Shown here: one piece after another, positions 40,940 to 49,395 of the stretch | How positions within the stretch are numbered: the first letter of the stretch is position 1 | Layout of the letters: every line of letters starts with the position of its first letter | Source of the DNA: Rhabdornis inornatus | Lineage: Eukaryota > Chordata > Aves > Passeriformes > Rhabdornithidae | Reading direction: 5' to 3' | DNA: 64,000 bases | NCBI GenBank assembly: GCA_013397075.1 | Contig: VWZS01009792.1 | Location: 1,005,058-1,069,057 of the forward strand | Notes under the pieces: generated by a model | Databases searched by the model: none | What the model was told of the DNA's origin: nothing | The model's input: the letters and a program-made list of their open reading frames with translations, nothing else | Program-made: the position numbers and the translations under genes

Positions 40940-41160
40940 TTGTCCCCGAGCAGCATTATTACATTAGGAGCCATGCGACAGAAAGTCGTGGTGATGCAGA
41001 ATAAATAACCATAATGTATCAAAAGCAGACAAAGGTGTGATTGATCTGTCTGGAATTGGCAGACTCTTTCGCTGTGTCAGGCTGTTTCTTTGATCAATGA
41101 AGGTATAGCCTCTGACCTTTAAAAAAAATCAATGAGATTGATTGAAAGGAGAGAGAGAAC
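40940..41160. promoter_or_regulatory. Candidate enhancer with PBX/HOX, TCF/LEF and nuclear-receptor-like sites
   Basis: A compact non-repetitive block retains CpGs (40947, 40976, 40987, 41070) and holds exact matches to several factor motifs: TGATTGAT (41038-41045, PBX/HOX type), CTTTGATCAA (41088-41097, TCF/LEF type) and TGACCTTT (41113-41120, nuclear receptor half-site in reverse). A second ATTGATTGA word follows near 41137. Short motifs also occur by chance; the clustering is what draws attention. It lies 8 kb upstream of mir-125b-2 in the same inferred transcription unit. Confidence 0.33.
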
Positions 41161-41698
41161 TATGAGAATGCACGATAGCTTTAACCTTCACTGTCTAGAA
41201 AATTTAAAATATTCTGCTTTTGCAGGCATTGAACGTATTTTGTATTTTCTTTCAAAAATACTTTGCTTTTCCCCAGACTGCTTTTGAAACCCCTAAAAAC
41301 AAGGTTGTAGAAATGTTGTGTCTGAATGTTTCTCACAAATGTTTATCTTCAGATTGCATTGTTAAGAAAATAGGAGTGTTTTGTCCTACAGCAGAATTCT
41401 GTACATTCTCGTAGTATTTGCAGCATGTACCAAATACCCTTAATTTCCTTTTACAAACTTGGATTTTTACGTGGCAAATACACACTCCAGAATCAGTGCT
41501 CAGAGAAATGGTTCAGGTCATTTCAGAGACATTATCCACCCAAATAAAGGGACTTGTATTGCCCTATTTCAGGATCAAGCCCACTGGTGATTGCAACAAC
41601 AGTGTGTAACCAGCATGGAGGGGTGACTTCTGGGAAGAGACAGCAGTTTCTGGTGATCTATTTCTATGTAATCTTGTGTTTTTATCAATTATATATTA

Positions 41699-41736
41699 TG
41701 TGTGTGTGTATGTGTGTGTGTGTGTGTGTGTGTATG
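41699..41736. repeat. (TG)n microsatellite
   Basis: About 38 bases of TG repeat with two TA interruptions, likely polymorphic. It lies 0.6 kb after the candidate enhancer at 41 kb. Confidence 0.96.
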
Positions 41737-43087
41737 CAGGTATACCTACAGGTCAGGAAACAGTAAAAATGTCATACTAGATTAAAACAGTGCTTGGCAC
41801 TTTATGTCTTTCTTATTGAACAGACTACAAATGCAGACCCAGCTGTTTAGGCAAAAACAGGGTCTTGAACAGTTGGAATTTCATTTAGTACCAGGCCCTT
41901 CCTTGCTTCACATTGTGGTGATGCTGTATTAAGTAGTAACACAAAGCAATTAGTGAAGTAAGTATCAAAAAGTATTCATAAATAGAAAAGTTAATTCATT
42001 CATTGCTTCATGCTCTCACAGCTCAAGGAAACAGGTCAAAAGAGTATGCATATCACAGTGGTTTGTTTTCACAAATAACTACTTTTTTAATTGAAAGTGT
42101 CAGCAAAATCAAGGTCTACTGAATAGAATTCACACAAAAAGTAATTCAAACTGCAATAATTTCTGCTGTCATATGTCTGTGTTTTAATAAAGGGCAGGTA
42201 AATTGACAAGTCAGCAAGGAGATGGTATAATAGCATTTCTTGAGTAAGATGGAGCTTGCGTAGGAAGAAAAGGATATTGCTGTTTCTCTGTAATTTTATT
42301 TCTGTGATTTCCTTTCTGTAATAGACTGTGTAGGCTATATATATTTTCAATGCTTCATGATCAGGTGGGAATTTCAGCTAAGTTAAAAAAGACTCACTAA
42401 ATTAGAAGATGATTTCTGAATGTAGCATTTCTAAACAAGAAAATAGAAAGGTAGATTTTTTTAGGGCAAATCTGGGACTAGGTAGCTGTGGGAATTTTCT
42501 TGAAGTCTTTATCCCCTTGTTGTTCATCAGTGAGATGAGAAGGTGTTAGGGACAATCATACAGAACTGTGATGTAGGTCATTTCAACTAGGCATAGGTCA
42601 TTCTAGCAGTGTTACTCTTCTAAGTCATTTAAATGGTACATTAAGAGAATCTTTATTTTATTAATAACCTTTCTATGTGCACTATGATGAAGAGACTTTT
42701 GCTTCTAGAAAAAGGAGAGGGATGAGTGTGTTATGTCCTAGTTCGAGCACACTGAGGATATGAAGATGAGAACTGTAAAATCAGAATAACACTTGATATT
42801 AGCGCATTTCTCTCTTCCTGTTAGATATGTTCTGATTTTGCTCCAGTGGTATCTAATTATTCTCATCATATTCTCTTAACATTACTGTCTGTTATTCCAG
42901 AGAGTCCTTATCTGTCACATAAAGTTTGTGTGGATATTGCAAATCGCCTCACTCTTTCTGTTTAAAAAACAAAAGGCTCATCCTGTATTTGAGCAAGTTC
43001 TGATATCTGACATGCATGTCCAGCCTCACCTCTCCTCCCTCTCCATCCAGAAGTAATAATCCAGGAAATGTCTTCTTTTTGCTTCTC

Positions 43088-43123
43088 TCTTTTTTTTTTT
43101 TCTTCTCTTTTTTTTAAATTTTT
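43088..43123. repeat. T/C-rich low-complexity tract
   Basis: T-rich runs with a few C form a pyrimidine tract. It is splice-acceptor-like in composition, but no clear AG-bounded exon follows. Confidence 0.85.
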
Positions 43124-44389
43124 GGGTGCTTTCAGCAATGGCTGCCCCCCTTTCTGTTCTTTACAGACACAATCTGCATCTTTCCAGTGTGGATGTGGAT
43201 GCTGTCCCCTTGTGGATGATGCTCACAGTCTGAGCTGCTGCCTGCAAAACTGAACAGTGCCCTTCAGCCAATTTAAGGTGGTGTCTGATGCAGTGCATTC
43301 ATTTAGCATTACTAAAGGACAAAATTAAGATTCTTTTTGTTTCTCATCGCCCTGCCAGCTAAAGCTTTCCCAGAAAAGAGGCAAAGCTGAGGTAATTTTT
43401 TTTCCATCTGTGAGGGGTCAGTGACTGCAACCAAGCTGTTCCTGGCTGAGGTATAAGCCTGTTAAAAAGCACCTATGCTAGGAGCTGAATAATTTTCAAG
43501 ACCAATTTTTTATATTTCTTCTGATGAAAACAGTGGGTCATAAATCCAGCAGTCGATCTCCAATTATAACCTGTTTTGGACAGCACGGACCCCTGCCCAG
43601 ACAGACCTCCAACCTCAGCCTTTTCCTCTGCCATGAGACCCCTGTTTGCTGACCCTGTCCCATACCCGCTGCCAGCATCTCTAGGAGCACAAATTCCTCC
43701 CCAAAATACCACTGCTATTTGGTATTCTCGATGCTGCCCGGACTGGGGCTGTCCAGATGAGAAGCAGATCTATGGTTAAAAAAGGTGTGGTTCTGCTTGG
43801 AAGCAGAGGCAGTGTGTACAGGCAGTGATGTAAGTGTACCAGGGTTTTCTTTCGCTATTGTTATTTAAGTCTAACAGAATAAATCAGACTTAAGAGACCT
43901 GAATTCTGGATACCTGCTACCTGGATTCTTTCTTTCCTCCTGAGAAAATGAGAGACGGATATGTGAGAATTGCTGGAGCATTTTTATGAAAAGCTCTTAG
44001 ATCTTTTCCTGCACAGGAAAAAAAAAAAAAGTTTAACGGTCGACATTTAATCTTCATACAGCAAATAATAATTACAGTCAAGAATTTAAAGTGGTTCTGC
44101 TCATAGTCAAGCTGATGGTTCTTTTCTCCTTGCATTGCATGAGGATTTACTGTACTGTGGATGCAAAATGTAAATGATGGGCAATTCTGTGAAATTCAGA
44201 CATGCACACAAAACTGTCTTTCCAACTTTTTCACACTTACCTTCAAACTGAAAATGGATTTTCCTGGCGGCTGATTAACCAGAAATGAGTTGTTTCTAAC
44301 TAGGTTGAGGGGAGGAGAGTTCTGTAATATTGGATTAGTGAAAGGAGTGAACAGCTTCAGTTTAATTCAACTAGTCTTCTATTTTTAAT

Positions 44390-45250
44390 CTCCAAGGAAA
44401 CAGCTGAGTTGAATGTTAATTAAACAGCAGTCTTTGATCCACCCAGCCACTCCCGGAGGCATAATAATAATATATAAGTGCACAGCAGCACATATATAAT
44501 AGGTACACTTAAAGGACTGCATCTAATCTCACCATATTCACATTTAAAACATTTCTTGCTGACCCACTCTTATATTATTTAAATAGGGAAAGGAAAAAAG
44601 AGGAGAAAACGCTAAGCTAAACTTTGATGGTCTGAAGGTAGGGCAGCAGAGCAAGTGTGAGTTCCTATTACGAGGACGTATAAGGGTTAATGATTAGAAG
44701 AGTGGAATCAGGAAAGACCTTAAGCCCAGATCTATGACAGTGGTAATTGAGCTGATTGATTACGACATCTCGTTTCAGACGACTATTGATTTAATCTAGT
44801 CTGCAGTCCCATTGGCCCCAGAGGTGCTCCCGAGTGAGGCTCAGCACTTGAACCTGGGTACTCTTCACTACTCACCGTCTGGATATAAATTTCCAGAATC
44901 TGCAACCATTTATAATTTTCACTCATCTTCATCCTTTTATTCAGAAGCTTCTAATTTCATCAGGCTAATGTTTTTAACCATTGAGGGGAGAGGCACAGGG
45001 AAAGTGAAGTGGCACAGACTGAAAAGGGTGGGTTTTTTTAAAAAAAAAGGCAAGGCAGAGGGCCGGGGCTCTGTGGCCAGTATTTGCATCTGTTGTCTCT
45101 GATTCGCAGAGCTAGAAAAGGCTGCTTTTGGAGGCAGTCCACAAAGCTGGGCTATCAGTAGGCAGTTTGCTGTACGCGCACGTTCAATTATTAAAATAGT
45201 AGACTTTTTTTTCTTTCTGATAGCCATAGCGAGGTCATGACATTAATTTA
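44390..45250. promoter_or_regulatory. Candidate conserved non-coding block with PBX/HOX-like site
   Basis: The stretch has no repeat match. It contains an ATAATAATAATATATAAG word near 44461-44479, a TAATTGAG word and the long PBX/HOX-type match TGATTGATTA (44753-44762), followed by CpG-retaining sequence (44764, 44772, 44781) and an inverted CCAAT word (ATTGG, 44811-44815). Overlapping reading frames of 96 codons on each strand have no family features. It is the start of the complex region leading to mir-125b-2. Confidence 0.3.
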
Positions 45251-45449
45251 TCCAGGGTATTGTGGGTAACTACACAGAAAAAAAGCATAAAGGGCACAGA
45301 TGCTGGAGCAGCAAAAAATGGATGGGTCTGAGCAAAAGGAGATTAAGAGGCGATGACCAATCTAATGTACGTATAGCAGTAAGAAGCCGGCATCCGTCAC
45401 AGACTGTTGATGGCAATAAGTATTTTAAGCCATGCTGTGCATGTGGTAA

Positions 45450-45483
45450 TTTTTTTTTTTTTTTTTTTTTTTGGCANNNNNNN
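45450..45483. other. T23 homopolymer followed by assembly gap of 7 N
   Basis: Twenty-three T (45450-45472) are followed by GGCA and then seven unknown bases (45477-45483). The assembly evidently broke at a simple-sequence tract. A 7-base gap may be an estimate, so some sequence could be missing here. Frames crossing it are not meaningful. Confidence 0.95.
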
Positions 45484-45717
45484 TTTTATACCTCAGTAAC
45501 TGCTAAGCTGAATGCTGTAATCCTGTATTTTTTCAGTTTCCCAAATCTGATTTTGGTCTTGTTTTTGTTGTCTCATGCTTGGCGTTCTTCTCTCGCTCTC
45601 TGTCTGTGGGTGTGTGTCTGTCTCCGTCTCTCCCTTTCTCTGAGATTACAAACTTAACTGTTTCCTAATTGTCTAGTTTCCCCCATCCTTTTCCTAAGAA
45701 ATTAATCACCATCACCA

Positions 45718-46113
45718 CGACTGGTCCCAAGCACGCACTAACTGGGTTTAGGGCGTGTACCCGGCATTTTGGCTCCCTTCCTTTACTTTGGGGCTGTGTG
45801 GCATTTTCTTTTGGACCTTTCCTGCGAGTGGATGCCCTTCCCGTTCGCTGCTGCTGCCGTAAGGTTGCCAAAAGGCTACCTGAGCCAGGACTGCAGCGCT
45901 GCATCCTGGGACCTGCCCGCCCGGCTACGCCGAGGGCTTCCACAGCACCAGGCAGCTCTGAGAATTGGCTGGTGAATTGCGTATCACCTGTCCCCCCCCC
46001 TCTGGTAAATAATTTCTATACCGCGAATCACAGTGGTGTGCTATTGTCTGGAAAAGTAATTCCCAAATACTGTTGGCGTAAAAAAGGGAAAAGCTGAAAG
46101 ACTGTCAACACCG
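45718..46113. promoter_or_regulatory. CpG-enriched segment, candidate internal promoter upstream of mir-125b-2
   Basis: I count eighteen CpG dinucleotides between 45718 and 46113, the densest cluster I noticed in the window, with a GC-rich core at about 45885-45960 (AGCGCTGC, GCCCGCCCGG, CTACGCCGAGG). It has no TATA-like box in the core and no repeat match. Overlapping frames of 142 codons (+) and 92 codons (-) are explained by the GC content. Its position, 3.0-3.4 kb upstream of the mir-125b-2 hairpin, would suit a promoter letting mir-125b-2 be expressed apart from mir-99a/let-7c. Inference only. Confidence 0.33.
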
Positions 46114-46491
46114 TAAGCCATTAAAGTCCCTTGCCTTAAGAACAAAGGAACAAGGTAAAAATGCACACAATGATTATGCTCTGTGGATTTTCATAGCCTG
46201 TCAGACAACTTGTGCCTGTGTTTCAGTTATCAGCCTTTGTGCTTTGTTTTGTGTTGTGTATTTTCTATACGTGTCTCGAGTTTCTCCGTGTGTGTATTCG
46301 GTGTATGTGTATGTGTTCAGACTTCTCTACCAAAATGAAGCAAATACCATACAGAAAAATACACAAGTGGGGCTCAAACATGCATTTTCAGTACTCAGTG
46401 TGGTGGTGCGGGTGTATTGCCATTGTTCTCTTGCAGTGCTCCCTCTGACACAAGCAGATTCTATTTTTTATTTTATTTTAACTAAGAAGTC

Positions 46492-46520
46492 TAAAAGAAA
46501 AGAAAAGAAAAGAAAAAGAG
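46492..46520. repeat. (AAAAG)n short tandem repeat
   Basis: Several AAAAG units in a row, with A- and G-rich extension to about 46528. Confidence 0.9.
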
Positions 46521-47382
46521 GAAAAAAATTGCTTAGTCCAGTTAAATGCCAATTGAAGCCCAGAAACTCACGGTTTCAGCACTGTGAATGGTGATTCAGA
46601 CCCTGGCAGGGTTTTGGCTATGAGACAATTCCTACTTATAAAGAGTACAATGAAGGGAGGGGGGAAGATAGCATTAATTTTGAGGAAGATTAATATTAGT
46701 CTTTTAATGTTCATTATTTTCTGAAGAAGTGAATCCTTGTAGCTTTTGAGAGCTAGTGTGTCCTTCCCGCTGGTATTTATTCGAGCAAAGGAAAAAATGA
46801 AGAAGGCGTAGAATAAACTCCTAAGACTGTTCAAGAATTACTGGCATTATTTCTCTCTACATCACGTGTGAGCCTGGGTTGCCTGCTATTCCTGAGGCAG
46901 AGGATCGAGGATGAAAGTCTGTGTGTCAGAGCCTGTTTTCACAACTGCATTTGGAGATCTGTCTTATTGATTAGGAAAAAAAGGGGGTGGGAATAGGAGT
47001 GTGAGGTGAGGGGAGGACCGACTGACTACTGGCTTATTGCAGCTCAAGACATTTTCTTCCGGAAAGATGTCAAACAACTGAGACACAGCAACAGAGGAAG
47101 TAGAAAGGTGGAAAAATAAGAAGAGGGACCCTTTGGAAGAAATGAAGGCATTCCTTATGAGAGCCTTGAGGTTTTTTGTTTTCTTTTTTTCTTCTAACAT
47201 CTGACCCACAAGGGCTAGAGTGACAGCGTCATGCAAATGCTGCAGTCCAGCAGGTCTGAGAGAGGGTGGATGCTAGAGAGTGAGTTAATGTTAATGATGA
47301 GTGCAGTGAAAATACCAGCCGATACCACCCCCTCCACACACAACTGCTCTGAGTCAGCATCCGCTGCTTTGCCGTGCCTTTC

Positions 47383-47408
47383 TGTGCGTGTGTGTGTGTG
47401 TGCGTGCG

Positions 47409-47446
<38 letters not shown>

Positions 47447-47460
47447 GACCGTGTGTGTGC
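47383..47460. repeat. Interrupted (GT)n microsatellite
   Basis: The + strand alternates TG/GT from 47383 to 47442 with a few CG and CA interruptions (TGCGTG, TGCGCATG), and a short second run ends at 47460. Alternating purine-pyrimidine DNA of this kind can adopt Z-form, and the interruptions suggest age. A donor-like splice site follows at 47497/47498. Confidence 0.95.
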
Positions 47461-47913
47461 ATGGAAGGTAAAGCCAGTCAGTCAGTGAGAAGCAAAGGTA
47501 CGTTTGAGAGCAACTAAAATCTGACTGATTTCCATCTTCAGAGCATCAGATGTATTCCCTAAAGAGGATGGGTCTATGCGATGGGGGTGGTATAATTATG
47601 TTAATGTCATATTTATAGAGGGGAGAGATTTTTCATTCTAATTATTGATTTGAAAGCTGTGGTCAAAATTGTTTGTTAAATCATGATCAGCTTTAAAAAA
47701 AGAAATTGAATGAAATCTAGGGACTGCTATACATATATATCTCTCTCATATATATATTTTGTTTCATTTAACTATTTTGTGTCTGGGGCATAACTGATTG
47801 AATGGTTCACAGTGACAAAGAAATGGCTCTTATATAATGTTGCATTATATCATCAGCTGAAATAATATTGTAAATAATCCAAAACGTTCTGAAATCTGAA
47901 GTATCAGTCTGGA

Positions 47914-47947
47914 GGGGAGGGTGAAGGGCAAGGGTGGGGGTGGGGGG
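47914..47947 (+). other. G-quadruplex candidate
   Basis: Six G-runs of three or more bases (47914-47917, 47919-47921, 47926-47928, 47932-47934, 47936-47940, 47942-47947) are separated by loops of one to four bases, satisfying the usual G3+N1-7 quadruplex rule with spare runs. The G-rich strand is the + strand, so a quadruplex could also form in a nascent host RNA. It lies 1.2 kb upstream of mir-125b-2. Confidence 0.7.
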
Positions 47948-47959
47948 CATTGGCAAATC

Positions 47960-48230
47960 TTTTCTTCGGCAGAGCACTCTGTACAGCTTTCTTGTAAATG
48001 GATGGTTCACCTGTTCGACCAGCAGAGATTCTAATTCTCCCCCCCTTCTCTTTTTTTTTTTTTTCCTTTTTAAAGCTGAACGGCTTCCTGAAGAGCTCTG
48101 AGTTTTCTATGCCAGATTCTGCTCCAGTTGCTAGGACCTTTATGGCTGCTGTTTCTTTTGCTCTGGGATCTGATGGAGGAAAAAAAAAAAAAAGCCACGA
48201 TGGATCCTGTCCCTAAAGTAGAAATTTTCT
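47960..48230. promoter_or_regulatory. Non-repetitive block with C-, T- and A-runs, conserved-looking
   Basis: Complex sequence with retained CpGs (48017, 48080, 48199) is broken by a C7 run (48039-48045), T14 (48051-48064) and A14 (48180-48193). The words between (for example around 48075-48170) are neither repeat nor coding. It may be exon or regulatory sequence of the host transcript; I cannot tell which. Confidence 0.22.
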
Positions 48231-49008
48231 TTTTCGTTCTGCAAACAAGGCTAAAGATCGGAGGAGAATGAATGCAAAAGTAATTCAGGATTGTGGTCGT
48301 GCCATTAAAAGTGTTCAGCTTCAGGACAAAATTATTTGGGAAATCCGAGCATTTCTTCTTACTGTATCGACAGTATTTGAAAGTTATGTGTGCTTTGAGT
48401 AATCTGGTTCAAGTGACAACAATCTCTGCCTGTCAATGTTTTCTGCAGCTTATGGAGTGAAGGCTTGTTTTGCCATTGGAAAGGAAGAACCTTTTTCTAG
48501 CAGTCTGTAGAAGGATTAAATGTTGAACGTGGGGAACAGGCAAAAAGTGAATACACGCCCAAAGGTTATCCTTGCATCGTGAATGGGTTTAAAGTACTCT
48601 GTAACCCAGGGCCCACCTGAACAGTAGGACTAAAAGTATAATGGGGAAATATTTCAATTAGAACCCCCTTAACAAGCATTTAATCCTTCTTTCAGGCATT
48701 AAGGAAATAGAATAAAATTGTTACTGTACAAATCTTCTGGAAGCAGATTTTAACCCATTTGTAGACGCTTCCCTCTGATGCATTATAGTAACATAGCTAC
48801 TTGCGAGACAAGGCAGTGAAGATTTTTATCCTGTGTTCTTTGTTTTTTCTTTTCAAAAGTTAAGGACTATACTCTCAGAAAAGTCTGTTTGGTCAGCTGA
48901 TACATTGTTTGAATGTATGTATGTGTCTTGCCTGCTTATTTGATCTTTTCTGCCCCCTACTTGAAACTGTGATTTGTTTATCTGGGGGGAAGGAGGTGGT
49001 GTTGATTT

Positions 49009-49045
49009 GGGGAGGGGGGGGTTTAGGGTTTCTTTTGGGTTTGGG
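49009..49045 (+). other. G-quadruplex candidate just upstream of mir-125b-2
   Basis: G-runs at 49009-49012, 49014-49021, 49026-49028, 49037-49039 and 49043-49045 are separated by A, TTTA, an 8-base loop and TTT. The G8 run can be split, so four stacked runs with short loops are available. The G-rich strand is the transcribed-sense strand of the miRNA, and the tract ends 100 bases before the hairpin base, inside the region of the primary transcript where Drosha acts. A GGGGGG run at 48984-48989 adds a further option. Confidence 0.65.
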
Positions 49046-49145
49046 TTTTTTTTTTCTATTTAACAATAGCAGTGAAAGTTTTGGTGACAGCGACTATGAC
49101 TACTAAACAATTCAGTTTATTGGAAGACGAATTCTACTGGATCAT

Positions 49146-49235
49146 ATCGGACTTTTCCTAGTCCCTGAGACCCTAACTTGTGAGGTTTTTTAGCAACAAT
49201 CACAAGTCAGGCTCTTGGGACCTAGGCGGAGGGGA
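49146..49235 (+). ncRNA. MIR125B2: mir-125b-2 microRNA precursor hairpin
   Basis: The 5p arm at 49162-49183 matches mature miR-125b-5p over 22 bases, and the 3p arm at 49200-49221 matches miR-125b-2-3p. The 3p arm and the basal flanks (GGACTTTTCCTAG before, GGCGGAGGGGA after) identify it as copy 2 of the gene. The apical segment (49184-49199) is 16 bases, one longer than the human loop as I recall it. A CNNC motif (CAGC, 49238-49241) lies 17 bases after the 3p end; I see no basal UG at the usual place. miR-125b is the vertebrate counterpart of lin-4 and represses LIN28, TP53 and several apoptosis genes. The hairpin lies 34.1 kb downstream of let-7c. A G-rich quadruplex candidate ends 100 bases upstream, and an A-rich tract starts 125 bases downstream. 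Confidence 0.99.
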
Positions 49236-49359
49236 ACCAGCAGCTTTGGACTGTGATTGTTTCTCTGCAGAATTTAGAGAATCAGAGGAGCTTTCTTTGC
49301 CTGGAAGGGTGAAAAGGAAAATATACCTATTTCAAAAGTTAAGCATCAGAACTGTTCCT

Positions 49360-49395
49360 AAAAAAAAAAAAAAGAAAAGAAAAAGGAAAAAAAAA
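49360..49395. repeat. A-rich simple tract downstream of mir-125b-2
   Basis: A14 followed by AAAG and AAAAGG units starts 125 bases after the hairpin. It contains no AATAAA, so it is not evidence of a polyadenylation site. Confidence 0.9.

Larger units (their letters stand above)
41161..44389. other. Anonymous DNA with simple repeats
   Basis: It contains the TG microsatellite (41.7 kb) and the T/C tract (43.1 kb). A GC-richer stretch at 43560-43760 opens frames of 79 (-) and 67 (+) codons without family features. Confidence 0.5.
10178..49235 (+). ncRNA. MIR99AHG: Inferred host primary transcript of the miR-99a/let-7c/miR-125b-2 cluster (MIR99AHG-like lncRNA), boundaries unknown
   Basis: The three miRNA hairpins lie on the same strand and in the order of the mammalian cluster, whose host is the spliced non-coding RNA MIR99AHG (LINC00478). 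From that synteny I infer a + strand primary transcript covering at least the interval from mir-99a to mir-125b-2. The start given is only the position about 30 bases after a TATA-like box in a CpG-enriched segment. The true promoter may lie outside the window, and mir-125b-2 may have its own promoter near 45.7-47.5 kb. The end is the last base of the mir-125b-2 hairpin; the transcript almost certainly continues. I could not define exons: donor-like and acceptor-like sequences exist (for example donor AAG|GTACGT at 47497/47498), but none is diagnostic. No long conserved reading frame exists, consistent with a non-coding host. Confidence 0.45.

Noticed and set aside
47295..47351. Possible C/D box snoRNA (ATGATGA ... 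CTGA)
   Set aside because: The boxes are about 55 bases apart but there is no terminal stem, and the interior has no recognisable guide or C'/D' arrangement.
48005..48020. tRNA B-box-like word (TGTTCGACC)
   Set aside because: No matching A box, no cloverleaf and no acceptor stem around it. The similar GTTCGAGC at 42.74 kb fails for the same reasons.
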